64,000 nt of DNA, taken from NCBI GenBank assembly GCA_963720675.1, contig CAVRGH010000010.1:1302001-1366000 (forward strand), in the 5' to 3' direction. Made by a program: the position numbers and the translations under genes. Below the pieces are notes generated by a model. It had not been told where the DNA came from. It saw nothing but the letters and a program-made list of their open reading frames with translations, and did not search any database. Positions 10,604 through 19,646 of this stretch are shown piece by piece (positions within the stretch are counted from its first letter, which is position 1; every line of letters begins with the position of its first letter). Origin of the DNA: JALHSW01 sp963720675. GTDB lineage: Bacteria > Actinomycetota > Acidimicrobiia > IMCC26256 > PALSA-555.

Positions 10604-11430
10604 CGGTTCCCCCAGTCCCCGGTGCTGCGGGGTCCAGACTGCCACTTCGGGCGAGGGCCTCGGGGCTCGCCCCGAGGTACGCCGCCACCGCCGCCGGGTC
10701 CCGACGCACGACGTCGGGCGCGCCCGTACTCACGATCCGGCCGGCCTCCATCACCACCACCTGGCTGCAGAGCGAGAACACGAGCGGCACGTCGTGCTCG
10801 ACGAGCACGATGGTCGCGCCGGTGACGTCGTGGATCCGCCGGAGCAGCGGCGCGAACGCCTCGGCCTCCCGCTGCGCGATGCCTGCGGTCGGTTCGTCGA
10901 GGAGCAGCAGGCGGGGCTCCGCGAGCACGATGGCGGCGAGGTCCACGACCCTCCGGGTGCCGGTCGAGAGTTCGGCGACCCGGTGGTCGCGGAAACGGGC
11001 AAGTCCGAACGCATCGATGACCTCGTCGACCGCGGCACGCTTCGCCGCGTTCGGCCCGGCGCGCCCACGGGAGGTGCAGCGTGGTCGCCAGCACCCCGGC
11101 CCGGCGCCGGGCATCCTCGGACACGAGCAACACCTCCTGCACACTGAGCTCCGGGAAGAGTCGACAGTCCTGGAACGAACGCACCAGCCCGAGCTCCGCA
11201 CGGTCCTCCGGGAAGTGGTCGACGAGGTCCTGCCCGTCGAGCAGCACCGCGCCGTTCGTGCAGCGCACCTGGCCGGAGATCGCGTCGAGCAGCGTCGTCT
11301 TGCCCGAGCCGTTCGGGCCGATCAGCCCGATGACCGCCCCTACGGGGAACTCGTGCGACACGCCGTCGACGGCGTGGACGCCGCCGAACCACACGGCGAC
11401 GTCGCGCACGGAGAGCGCGGCCGCCGTCAC
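10590..11430 (-). CDS. LivG-type ABC transporter ATP-binding protein, one frameshift
   Basis: The N-terminal frame holds Walker A IGPNGSGKTTLL near residue 38, and the C-terminal frame holds LSTGTRRVVDLA (a degenerate signature), Walker B LLLLDEPTAGI and the H-loop VEHD. A single extra base near 11065, around LPWARR, separates the two frames. Corrected length is about 280 residues. The start ATG at 11430 overlaps the LivHM stop (ATGA), and the stop overlaps the start of the binding-protein gene. It should pair with the LivF-like ATPase fused to the MFS protein upstream and power the LivH-LivM permease. Confidence 0.85.
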
Positions 11431-13415
11431 GACTCGACCGCCCCGGTGAGCGTCGCGGGAGCGAGATCATCCGGCGGCGCGTCGCCGCTCGTGCGCCGCC
11501 GTTCGATCGCGTTCGTCAGGCCATCGGCCGCGCGGTGCAACAGATCGGCGAGCCCGCCCGGCAGGTACAGGAGGAAGACGAGGACCCCGAACCCACTCGT
11601 GATGAACTGGACCGTCGAGGTGGAACCGACGGCCGCGGGGAGCCCGACCAGGTACAGGGCACCGAGCACCGCCCCCTCCACCGACCCGAGGCCGCCGATC
11701 ACGACCATGGACAGCACGAGGATCGACTGGGTCACCGAGAAGTCGCCCGGCTTGATCCGCTCGAGCGCAAACGCCAGGCACACACCCGCGACACCAGCCA
11801 TGAAGCCCGACAGCGCGAACGCGAGGATCTTCGTGCGCACGACCGGGATGCCCATCGCTGCTGCCCCCGACTCGTTGTCGCGAACCGCGATGAGTCGACG
11901 CGCGACACCGCGGTCACGCCACGTGCGCACCACGACGAGCGCGATCAGGAGGATCCCGAGCGAGAACCAGGCGAAGTCGCCGTCCGCTGCGAGGCTCCAT
12001 CCGAGGAAGCTCGGCCGCGCGACGAGCGTCGACGCCGGGTCCGGAAGACCCGTGCAGACCTGCCCGCCGACGATCGGCGCGTCCCAGCAGGGCGTGGACA
12101 GCACTGACACCTGCATGAAGAGGGCAAACCCGAGCGTTGTCACGGCGAGGTAGAGCCCTCGGATGCGGAGCGCCGGCAGGCCCACGATGATCGCGACCAA
12201 CGCCGTGACGATCCCGGCCACGGGCAGCAAGATCGCAAGGTTCCAATCGGGCGCACGCGCCGCGATCACCGCACCCACCGCGACCAGCCCGAACTGCCCG
12301 AGCGACACCTGACCGGCCCACCCCGTCAGCACGGTCAGTGACAGGGCGATCACCGCGAAGATGCAGACGCGCGCCAGCAGGAACGACCGGCCGGGCGACA
12401 CCACGGCCGGGAGCAGCACCGCGATCGCGAGCGTCGCGGCGACGCCCGAGCGCCCGACCCAGGCGCGGGTGCGGCGGACCGATCTTCGGACGGTCTCCCC
12501 GCCGAGCCCCCACGACGAGCGCTCCTCGTTGCGCGGCCCTCGTTGGAGCCGGCGCACCCGCACGATGAGGATCACGAGGATCAACGCGAACAGCGAGAAG
12601 GTGGTGATGGACGTCTTGTTCGGGTCGCCCACGAGGTTGTAGTTCACGACTTGCTCGACGATGCCGATGCCGATCGCGGCGACGAACGCGATCGTGAAGC
12701 TCGTCATGCCCGCGATGAGTGCGGCCGCCAGGGCACGGAGGAGCAATCCCGGGGGGAGCGCCTCCTTCAGGGCGCTGGCCTGCCCGGGCGCGTCGAGGAT
12801 CGCGGTGATCGCCGACAGCAAGCCGGCGATCGCCCACGCGAGGGTGGACATGCGCTTCACCCAGACGCCGGACAGGCGGGCCGAGTCGGAGTTCTCCGCC
12901 ATCGCCCGCATCCCGAGGCCCCAGGACGAGTAGCGGAGGAAGCCCGCCAGACCCAGGGCGACGAGCGGGGCGACGATCAAGGTCGCGACCTCGCCGGGTT
13001 GGAGGATGCCGCCGCCGATGCTGAACGTCCAGTCGAACGGGAGCGGGTAGGGCACGAAGAAGTCGTCGGGTGCGACGAGTGGGAGCAGCGTGAAGAGGAA
13101 CAGCACCTGCGAGAGGCCGATCGTGGCGACCATCACGATGACACGCGGCCGGTGGAACAAGCGGCGCAGCAGCAGCTCGCACATGGCGCCGAGCGCGGCA
13201 GCCAGCGCGAGCACCACGAACATCGACGGCCAGTAGAAGATTCCGAGGTCGCGCGTGAGCTTCAGCAGGAAGACCGCCGCGACGACCCCGAGCTGGCCCT
13301 GCGCGAAGTTGAGGACGCGGGTCGTTCGGTAGAGGAGGACGAGGCCCAGCGCGAGCAATCCGTAGAGAAGGCCCGCGGTCAGACCCTGCACCACGCTGAA
13401 GAGCGTGATCTCCAT
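11427..13415 (-). CDS. Fused LivH-LivM branched-chain-amino-acid-type ABC permease
   Basis: One uninterrupted 662-residue protein joins the two permease halves. The LivH part (residues 1 to about 295) starts VVQGLTAGLLYGLLALGLVL and has the NFAQGQLG motif. A basic linker rich in Arg follows (about 293-325). The LivM part has SLTVLTGWAGQVSLGQFGLVAVGA near 365 and VRDNESGAAAMGI near 520. LivH-LivM fusions are known in actinobacteria. The gene shares one base with the upstream MFS-ATPase gene (TGATG) and four with livG, so the stoichiometry of the complex is built into the operon. Confidence 0.93.
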   Translation of the reverse strand: MEITLFSVVQGLTAGLLYGLLALGLVLLYRTTRVLNFAQGQLGVVAAVFLLKLTRDLGIFYWPSMFVVLALAAALGAMCELLLRRLFHRPRVIVMVATIGLSQVLFLFTLLPLVAPDDFFVPYPLPFDWTFSIGGGILQPGEVATLIVAPLVALGLAGFLRYSSWGLGMRAMAENSDSARLSGVWVKRMSTLAWAIAGLLSAITAILDAPGQASALKEALPPGLLLRALAAALIAGMTSFTIAFVAAIGIGIVEQVVNYNLVGDPNKTSITTFSLFALILVILIVRVRRLQRGPRNEERSSWGLGGETVRRSVRRTRAWVGRSGVAATLAIAVLLPAVVSPGRSFLLARVCIFAVIALSLTVLTGWAGQVSLGQFGLVAVGAVIAARAPDWNLAILLPVAGIVTALVAIIVGLPALRIRGLYLAVTTLGFALFMQVSVLSTPCWDAPIVGGQVCTGLPDPASTLVARPSFLGWSLAADGDFAWFSLGILLIALVVVRTWRDRGVARRLIAVRDNESGAAAMGIPVVRTKILAFALSGFMAGVAGVCLAFALERIKPGDFSVTQSILVLSMVVIGGLGSVEGAVLGALYLVGLPAAVGSTSTVQFITSGFGVLVFLLYLPGGLADLLHRAADGLTNAIERRRTSGDAPPDDLAPATLTGAVES

Positions 13416-15670
13416 CAGCTCCCCGCGGTCAGGAACACCGGGCGGAGCAGGTCGTCGCGGAGCAGCAACTCGGTCGTCGCGCCGTCGAAGCGCACCTCAC
13501 CCCGCTCGAGGAAGAACGAATGGGCGGCGAGGCTCAGGGCCAGGTTCACGCTCTGCTCCACGAGGAGCACGGTCGTACCCTCGGCGTTCACGCGACGAAC
13601 GATCCCGATGAGGTCCTCGACCGTCTTCGGCGCGAGGCCGAGCGTCAGCTCGTCGATGAGCAGCAGGCGCGGTCGGGAGAGCAGGACCCGCGCGAGCGCC
13701 AGCTGTTGCTGCTCGCCGCCGGAGAGGTTGCCACCCGGCTGGTCGAGGCGCGCTTCGAGCGCGGGGAACACCCCCAGCGCCTCGTCGATGGCGCTCGTCG
13801 CGCGGCCCCGTTCCTTGCGGAACGAGAACGCCGCGAGGCGGAGGTTCTCCCGCACGGTCAGCGATGGGAACGTCATCTTTCCGCCGACGAGGAGCCCGCA
13901 CCCGAGCGACAGGACCTGCTCCGCCTCGAGCCACGTCGTCGTGGTGCCGAAGAGCCGGATGGCGCCGCGCGTCGGATGGTCGAGGCCGGCAACCGCACGG
14001 AGCAGGGTGCTCTTGCCGGCACCGTTCGTACCGAGCAGCGCGGCGATCTCCCCTTCTGCGACCTCGAGGTCGACGTCGAAGAGCACCTGCTGGGTGCCAT
14101 AGGCGAAGTCGAGGTTGTGGATCTGCAGCGCCGGGATGGCGCCACCGGAGTTCCGACGCTGCGATTCCTGGTAACGCTCGAGCACGTCCTCGATGACGAG
14201 CGTGATGTCGCGTCGCACCCACCGCGCGCCGAGCACCAGGAGGAAACCACCGAGCACGCAGACGGGCAGCATCGTGGTCAGCGCGACACGCGGACCATCG
14301 TGGTACCCGGCCGCGTTGCTGATGGCACCGAGGAGCACCGCGCCGGCGAACCCGCCGATCACGAGCCCATACACGCCGAACAACGCGAGCGACAGGGTGC
14401 GCATCTCCGCCGGCGCGGTCGCGGTGACGGTCTGGAAGATGGCGGTACCGAGCGGGGCGAGCATGCACTCGGCCAGGAACCATCCGAGGACCACCATCCA
14501 GAGCGAGGGCGCGTACAACGACCCGACGTAGATGAGCCCGAACGCGACGAGGCACCCACCGCCGAGGTAGAGGACGGACTCGGGCTTGCGCCGGAACATG
14601 CGGTCACCGACGAAACCTGCGACCGGGATGATGAGAAACGCTGAGAGCCCGATGATGAAGTAGACGGTCGTGCGCTCCCCGGTGGCGAGGCCCCACTCGC
14701 GATCCAGGTAGAGGGATCCGAAGAGGGGGATGCCGACGCCGACGAATCCGAGGACCGCGACGGCCATGAGCTGGAAGTAGAGGCTGCGGATCCGCATGAG
14801 TCGCTGAACCGCGGAGCCCAACAGGATCCGGGGCGTGCCCTCGGGCTGCTCGTCGACGTCGAGCCCCGACTGCTGGAGGATGTGGCTCGACTCGTGCTCC
14901 CCCTTCGACGGCTCCTTGAGCCGGAGGATGAGGAAGACGACCGGGATGCCGGCGAGTGCCAGGAGCGTCGCCCACCGCCAGCTCCCCGCCGCGACGGCGA
15001 TCGCGCCCATCACCGCGACGCCGAGCGTGCGGGCCACCGGCTCGTGGCCCCGCTGGTACGCGGCGATCCGCGCCCGGGCTTCCGGTGGGTACCAGTCGGA
15101 CAAGTAGGACAGGTGCGTCGTCTGGTTCGGGGCCTTGCCGATCGCAGCGACGATGCCGAGGAACGCGAACACCCAAACGCTGGCGACGAGTCCCTGGAGG
15201 GGTACGACGATCGCGAATACCAGCAGACAGAACGCTGCGACCTTGACCCGACTTCCGCGGTCGCTCGCGAGCGCGACGGGCAAGCCGATCGCGATCTGTG
15301 CTGCGGAGCCGACGAAGAGCACCGCGCCGAGCTCCGCGTCGTTGATGTGGAACGAACGTTGGATGTCGGGCGCGAGCACGCCCGTGAGACCGCTGTCCAG
15401 CGTCGCGACCACGAGCGCGGCGAGCGTCATCACCGTGACCGGTGCCCACCCGAAGCCCTTGAGGATGCCGAGGATCGGCGGCGGTTTCCCCTGACCGACC
15501 CCCGGCATCATCTGGAGGTCGGCCACCGCCTCCTCGGCGTCACTGGCGATGACCGCTTCGCGCAGCAGGTCGTCCGGTACCGCGAAGGACAGCAGCGGCT
15601 CGTGCGGCGCGTCCGAGGAGGCGCTCGGCCCGCGCGCTCCCCCGGGCGTGGCGTCCCCCTCGGCGGCCAT
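13415..15670 (-). CDS. MFS transporter fused to a LivF-type ABC ATPase
   Basis: This intact 751-residue protein has two parts. Residues about 75-485 form a major-facilitator domain of about 12 helices, with a helix 2-3 region ALASDRGSRVKVA and a helix 8-9 region GFVGDRMFRRKPESV. Residues about 510-751 form a LivF-like ATPase with Walker A LGTNGAGKSTLLRAV, signature LSGGEQQQLALARVLL, Walker B LLLIDELTLGLAP and VLLVEQS at the switch. The acidic N-terminal 70 residues are cytoplasmic. It is the first gene of the operon. The ATPase half probably supplies the second nucleotide-binding domain for LivHM. What the MFS half transports is unknown. There is no frameshift at the domain junction, so the fusion is real in this sequence. 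Confidence 0.9.
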   Translation of the reverse strand: MAAEGDATPGGARGPSASSDAPHEPLLSFAVPDDLLREAVIASDAEEAVADLQMMPGVGQGKPPPILGILKGFGWAPVTVMTLAALVVATLDSGLTGVLAPDIQRSFHINDAELGAVLFVGSAAQIAIGLPVALASDRGSRVKVAAFCLLVFAIVVPLQGLVASVWVFAFLGIVAAIGKAPNQTTHLSYLSDWYPPEARARIAAYQRGHEPVARTLGVAVMGAIAVAAGSWRWATLLALAGIPVVFLILRLKEPSKGEHESSHILQQSGLDVDEQPEGTPRILLGSAVQRLMRIRSLYFQLMAVAVLGFVGVGIPLFGSLYLDREWGLATGERTTVYFIIGLSAFLIIPVAGFVGDRMFRRKPESVLYLGGGCLVAFGLIYVGSLYAPSLWMVVLGWFLAECMLAPLGTAIFQTVTATAPAEMRTLSLALFGVYGLVIGGFAGAVLLGAISNAAGYHDGPRVALTTMLPVCVLGGFLLVLGARWVRRDITLVIEDVLERYQESQRRNSGGAIPALQIHNLDFAYGTQQVLFDVDLEVAEGEIAALLGTNGAGKSTLLRAVAGLDHPTRGAIRLFGTTTTWLEAEQVLSLGCGLLVGGKMTFPSLTVRENLRLAAFSFRKERGRATSAIDEALGVFPALEARLDQPGGNLSGGEQQQLALARVLLSRPRLLLIDELTLGLAPKTVEDLIGIVRRVNAEGTTVLLVEQSVNLALSLAAHSFFLERGEVRFDGATTELLLRDDLLRPVFLTAGS

Positions 15671-15754
15671 GCGCCGTCACCCTCGCGGAGGGCGGCTGGT
15701 ACCGTCAAAACGCCCTGCGACCGGCGGGGCGTCGCACGGCAGGGGGAATCGTCG

Positions 15755-16639
15755 ATGCAGGTCGGGTTCGTGGGACTGGGTGCCATGGGACTCCCGATGA
15801 CCCGTCACCTCGTCGAGGCCGGGCACGAGGTCACGGTCGCGTCGCGCAGTCGCAAGCCGATCGATGCCGCGATCGCCTTCGGTGCCCGAGAGGGCGACGG
15901 GCCGCGGGGCGTCGTCGCGGCGAGCGAGGTCACGATCCTCTGTGTGCCCAACTCGCCCGAGGTGGTCGAGGTGCTCGACGCCGCGCTCCCCGCACTCGGG
16001 CCCGGCAAGACCGTGGTCGACACGTCGACCATCGATCCCGAGGTCGAGATCGCGCAGCACGAGCGCGTCGGCTCGACCGGCGCGGGCTACCTCGAGGCGC
16101 CGCTCTCGGGCGGGACGGCCGGCGCACAGCAGGGGACGCTCACGCTCATGGTGGGGGGCGACGAGGTCGTGCTCGCGACCGCCCGACCCGCGCTCGAACC
16201 GTTCGCGGGCCTCATCGTCCACGTCGGCGGACCGGGCAACGGGCAGGTCGTGAAGCTGTGCAACAACCTCATCTATGCCGCGCAGATGCTCGCCACCGCC
16301 GAGGCCACCGTCATGGCGACGAAGGCCGGGGTCGACCTCGCGCAGCTCTACGAGGTGGTCACGCACTCCACCGGCGACTGCGTCGCGGTGCGGACCCGCC
16401 TCCCCGCGGAAGGCGTCGTCCCCGACAGCCCGGCGTCGAACGACTGGAAGCCCGGCTTCATGACCGACCTGATGGCGAAGGACCTCGACCTCGCGATCGG
16501 TCATGCTTCGAGGGTCCGGACCCCGGTGTTCACCGCCGGGATCGTGCGGCAGATCCTGGGTGCCGCGAGCGAGGCGGGCTACGGGCGTGAGGACTTCTCC
16601 GCCCTCGCGAAGGTGGTGCGCAAGCTCGGAGGCGTGTGA
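15755..16639 (+). CDS. 3-hydroxyisobutyrate dehydrogenase-family oxidoreductase
   Basis: The 294-residue protein begins with the dinucleotide motif VGFVGLGAMGLPM and has the substrate-binding LEAPLSGGTAGAQQGTL near residue 112 and the catalytic-Lys segment GNGQVVKLCNNL near 162. These define beta-hydroxyacid dehydrogenases, which oxidise substrates such as 3-hydroxyisobutyrate, tartronate or glucuronate-derived acids. The ATG at 15755 follows a strong AGGGGGA ribosome site. The gene is divergent from the transporter operon across 84 bases and overlaps the sugar-kinase gene by GTGA, so the two are co-expressed and probably belong to the same catabolic pathway. Confidence 0.9.
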   Translation: MQVGFVGLGAMGLPMTRHLVEAGHEVTVASRSRKPIDAAIAFGAREGDGPRGVVAASEVTILCVPNSPEVVEVLDAALPALGPGKTVVDTSTIDPEVEIAQHERVGSTGAGYLEAPLSGGTAGAQQGTLTLMVGGDEVVLATARPALEPFAGLIVHVGGPGNGQVVKLCNNLIYAAQMLATAEATVMATKAGVDLAQLYEVVTHSTGDCVAVRTRLPAEGVVPDSPASNDWKPGFMTDLMAKDLDLAIGHASRVRTPVFTAGIVRQILGAASEAGYGREDFSALAKVVRKLGGV

Positions 16640-18045
16640 GCGTCCTCACCCTCGATCTCGGGACAAGCGCTACCAAAGCCGCGCTCTGGGACGGTCCGGA
16701 GCTCGTCGCGATCATGCGCGCGCCGCTCGTCACCACCCACCCACATCCGGGCTGGGCCGAACAGGACCCCGAGGCGTGGTGGCAGTCGGTGGTCCACTCC
16801 TGTGGGGCGCTCCGATCGGCGCAACGCGTCACCTACGACCGAATCTCCGCGGTCGGGTTCTCCGCGGCGCGGGAGACGTTCGCGCTGTTCGACGACTCAT
16901 TGCGACCACTCTCCCCCGGGATCCTGTGGTCCGACCGCCGCGCCGAGGCCCAGGTGCTCGGCCTCGGGAACGCAGACGCGTTCCGCGCGCGAACCGGCGT
17001 CATCGCGACCGCGGGCTGCTGTGTGGCGAAGGCGTCCTGGATCCGCGCGCACGCGTCGAGCGCCTACACCGGCGCACGCTGGATCCTGGCACCGCGCGAC
17101 CTCGTGTTCGCGCGGCTCACCGACCTCGTTCTGACTGACGAGACGCTCGCGTCGCGCACGGGCTGGTACGGCCTCGACGGTGCTCTCCTCAGCACCGCGC
17201 CCGTCGAGCGACTCCCGTCGGTCGAGCCGTCGACTGCGGCGCGCGCCGCGATCGCGACACCGTTTCTCGACGCGCTGGGGCTCGCGCCCGGGACCCCGGT
17301 GGTGCTCGGCGCGGGTGATCGCGCGTGCGAGGTGCTCGGCGCGGGTGCTGGCCCAGGGGCACCGATGGTGTCGTGGGGCACGACCGCGAACGTCTCGCTC
17401 CCTCACCCCGGACCCATCACGGCGCTGCCGAGCACCGCACAGGTGTCGCGTGGCGCGCTCGACGGCTTCGTGGTCGAGGCGGGGCTCTCCGCCGCGGGGG
17501 CTGCGCTGGACTGGCTCGCGAACCTCACGGGGCGAACGCCCGAGGAGCTGCTCGTCGCCGCGGCCGGCGTCTCGCCGGGAGCCGGCGGGGTCGTGGCGCT
17601 GCCGTGGCTCGCCGGGGCCCGGGCGCCGTGGTGGCAGGCCGACACCCACGCCGCGTTCGTCGGCATCACCGAAGGTCACGGTCCCGCCGAGCTCGCACGG
17701 GCGATCGTCGAGGGTGTCGCCTTCGACGTGGCCCGATGCGTCGAGCTGATCGCACCCGGAACCCGGGAGCTCGCGCTCGCGGGCGGCGGTTCGACGTCGG
17801 GCGTCTGGCGTCTGGCGCTCGGCAGCGTCACCGGTCGACCGCTCGTGCGGCGTGCCATCGACGACGCGGCGTCGGTCGGTGCGCGTCTGCTCGTCGCGGA
17901 GGCGCTCGGCGAACCGCTCAGCGTGGAAGACGTGAACCCCGTCGCCGCGCGCGAGGTCGCGGAATCGGCTGTGGTCGAGCGGTATCGCGAGCTCCGCGGT
18001 CGGGCCGACGACGCGGCGCGAGCTGTGCTCGGAATGGGTGGTTGA
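16636..18045 (+). CDS. FGGY-family carbohydrate kinase (xylulokinase-like)
   Basis: The 469-residue protein has the ASKHA N-terminal phosphate loop LTLDLGTSATKAALWD, ILWSDRRAEAQ near residue 97, the FGGY second-domain GAGDRACEVLGAG near 230, and the adenosine loop LAGGGSTSGVWRLALG near 380. FGGY kinases phosphorylate ketoses, polyols or glycerol. Xylulokinase-like is the closest reading, but the substrate is not certain. The GTG start overlaps the dehydrogenase stop. The stop lies one base before the 3' end of the oppositely oriented tRNA-Asn. Confidence 0.88.
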   Translation: MSVLTLDLGTSATKAALWDGPELVAIMRAPLVTTHPHPGWAEQDPEAWWQSVVHSCGALRSAQRVTYDRISAVGFSAARETFALFDDSLRPLSPGILWSDRRAEAQVLGLGNADAFRARTGVIATAGCCVAKASWIRAHASSAYTGARWILAPRDLVFARLTDLVLTDETLASRTGWYGLDGALLSTAPVERLPSVEPSTAARAAIATPFLDALGLAPGTPVVLGAGDRACEVLGAGAGPGAPMVSWGTTANVSLPHPGPITALPSTAQVSRGALDGFVVEAGLSAAGAALDWLANLTGRTPEELLVAAAGVSPGAGGVVALPWLAGARAPWWQADTHAAFVGITEGHGPAELARAIVEGVAFDVARCVELIAPGTRELALAGGGSTSGVWRLALGSVTGRPLVRRAIDDAASVGARLLVAEALGEPLSVEDVNPVAAREVAESAVVERYRELRGRADDAARAVLGMGG

Positions 18046-18046
18046 G

Positions 18047-18119
18047 CTCCGGGGGTGGGACTCGAACCCACAACCTTGTCATTAACAGTGACTTGCTCCG
18101 CCGATTGAGCTACCCCGGA
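18047..18119 (-). tRNA. tRNA-Asn (anticodon GTT)
   Basis: On the minus strand the 73-base sequence folds as a tRNA. The acceptor TCCGGGG pairs with CCCCGGA, followed by discriminator G. The D arm is GTAGCTCAATCGGCGGAGC, the anticodon loop is CTGTTAA with anticodon GTT, and the T arm contains GGTTCGAGTCC. CCA is not encoded. Its 5' end directly abuts the stop codon of the HTH gene upstream, so processing from a joint transcript is likely. Confidence 0.95.
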
Positions 18120-18765
18120 TCAACCGCACTGCGAGGATAGCAATGCTCGTATCAGACCCATGATCCGGCGGTGGGTGCGCGTGCACGAATACTTGACGTA
18201 TGCGCAACCGAACTCATGCTTGTTGTGGCGAATCGTCGCATCAGCCCTGGCTCGATAGGACTTCCCGAACTGCGCGGCCGGCACGCCCGTCACGGCCGAC
18301 CAGTGCGACTGGGCGGCATCGAGGTCGAGTCCCTCGTGCAGGTAGACGCGTACCCGAAGCCGTGCCTCATCGACGTCGAAGAAGCGTCGGAGCCAGTCGC
18401 AGAAGAAGCGCACCATCTCGGGATCGGTGTTCGCGAAGACGACGGCGCCCTCGCGTTTCGTTCCCTCTCCGGCGTACAGCGCCGACGCCTGCGGCGAGGA
18501 ACGCCTGGTCGCCGAGCACCCCGAGCCGGTGGACACCTTCCTCGTTGCACTCCTCGATCTCGCGGAGCTTGCGCTCGTGGAAGGGGTGGGGTCGGCGTTG
18601 GGCGCCGGTGCGGCGCTTCGACGGGGTGAACGGGACGTCGCGGACCCAGACGGAGACCGAGGACTTCGAGACGTCGAGGGTGTCGGCGATCTGTTGCAGC
18701 GTCTTGCCCATGGCGCGCAGACGCCGGGCCTCCTCCCGTTCCCAGAGCTTGCCTCGGTAGCCCAC
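18120..18765 (-). CDS. Helix-turn-helix protein of unknown function, one frameshift
   Basis: From the GTG at 18765 the N-terminus (GYRGKLWEREEARRLRAMG) leads into a helix-turn-helix, TLQQIADTLDVSKSSVSVWV, then a basic region. An extra base near 18490 changes frame. The C-terminal half reads SALYAGEGTKREGAVVFANTDPEMV, FFCDWLRRFF and RVRVYLHEG and ends with a Cys/His-containing tail. The corrected length is about 214 residues. The C-terminal half resembles a family seen in actinobacteria whose function I do not know; a DNA-binding role is supported only by the HTH. The stop codon ends exactly where tRNA-Asn begins. Confidence 0.65.
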
Positions 18766-18803
18766 GCTTCGACCGTACGGACGGGGTGTGACAGCATCGT
18801 GGA

Positions 18804-19040
18804 ATGCCGAGAATTCCACGACTGCGCATCGGGATCGCCATCGGGTTCGGCGTCGGGTACTACCTCGGCGCCAAGGCCGGTCGGGAGCGCTACGAGCAGC
18901 TCCGCTCGCTCGTGGCCAGCTCGCCGCTGTCGAAGATCCAGGCCGCCTACGAGCTGGGGATCGAGCGCCTGCGCGACAGCCCGCTCCCGGTGTCGAGCCC
19001 GGGCCCCAGCGACACGGTCCTGCCTCCGTCGAACAACTAG
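18804..19040 (+). CDS. Small membrane-associated YtxH-like protein
   Basis: The 78-residue product has a short basic start (MPRIPRLR), a hydrophobic Gly-rich segment IGIAIGFGVGYYLGAKAG, then RERYEQLRSLV and a Pro/Ser tail. The GYYLGAKAGRERYEQ pattern recurs in small actinobacterial proteins with a glycine-zipper-like anchor. No enzymatic motif is present. It is divergent from the HTH gene with 38 bases between starts. Confidence 0.7.
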   Translation: MPRIPRLRIGIAIGFGVGYYLGAKAGRERYEQLRSLVASSPLSKIQAAYELGIERLRDSPLPVSSPGPSDTVLPPSNN

Positions 19041-19142
19041 CCGTCCCCGGCGTTCAAGGACAGCAGAACGGAACCTCGACCAATCCCTCCGGGCGCCTCG
19101 CCCGTAGTACCCGGTGACGCATCCACATCACCAGGAGCTCCC

Positions 19143-19628
19143 ATGTTCTCGAGGCCGCTCGCCCGCCTGACGCTCGCCACGCTGCTCACGACCGGCATCG
19201 GCGTCGCCACCGCCGTGACCCCCGCGCTCGCCGACGCCCCCCGGCAACACGCCGCGTCGGTCGCGACGAAGAACAAGAAGAAGAAGCCGACGGTCAAGGT
19301 CGCGACGAACAGCCTCGGCAAGATCCTCGTCGCGGCGAACGGCAAGACGCTCTACGCGTTCGATCCCGACGGTACCGACACCAGCGCCTCGCAGTGCACC
19401 GGTGGCTGCTCCAGCCTGTGGCCGCCGCTGGTCTCGAAGCGTGGCAAGGTCGTCGCCGGCAAGGGCCTCGACGCCACGAAGCTCACGGTGGGCGGCGCGA
19501 AGCAGATCGCGTACAACGGCCACCTCCTCTACTTCTACGCGCCCGACGCCGCGGCCGGCGACACGGGCGGCCAGGGGGTCGGCGGCGTGTGGCACGTCGT
19601 CGGCGCCGACGGCAACACCATCACCTAG
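19143..19628 (+). CDS. Secreted repeat protein (COG4315-like, PF03640-type)
   Basis: The 161-residue protein has a signal peptide (RLTLATLLTTGIGVATA, cleavage likely after ALA-DA). A Lys-rich patch (KNKKKKP) and two copies of the secreted-repeat motif follow. The first copy is KILVAANGKTLYAFDPDG with CTGGCSSLWPPL; the second is IAYNGHLLYFYAPDA. The paired cysteines and Trp-Pro are characteristic of this family of envelope proteins, whose function is unknown. An AGGAG site lies just upstream of the ATG. The gene converges on DUF4202. Confidence 0.85.
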   Translation: MFSRPLARLTLATLLTTGIGVATAVTPALADAPRQHAASVATKNKKKKPTVKVATNSLGKILVAANGKTLYAFDPDGTDTSASQCTGGCSSLWPPLVSKRGKVVAGKGLDATKLTVGGAKQIAYNGHLLYFYAPDAAAGDTGGQGVGGVWHVVGADGNTIT

Positions 19629-19646
19629 GCGGCGTCCCCCCGCTGC

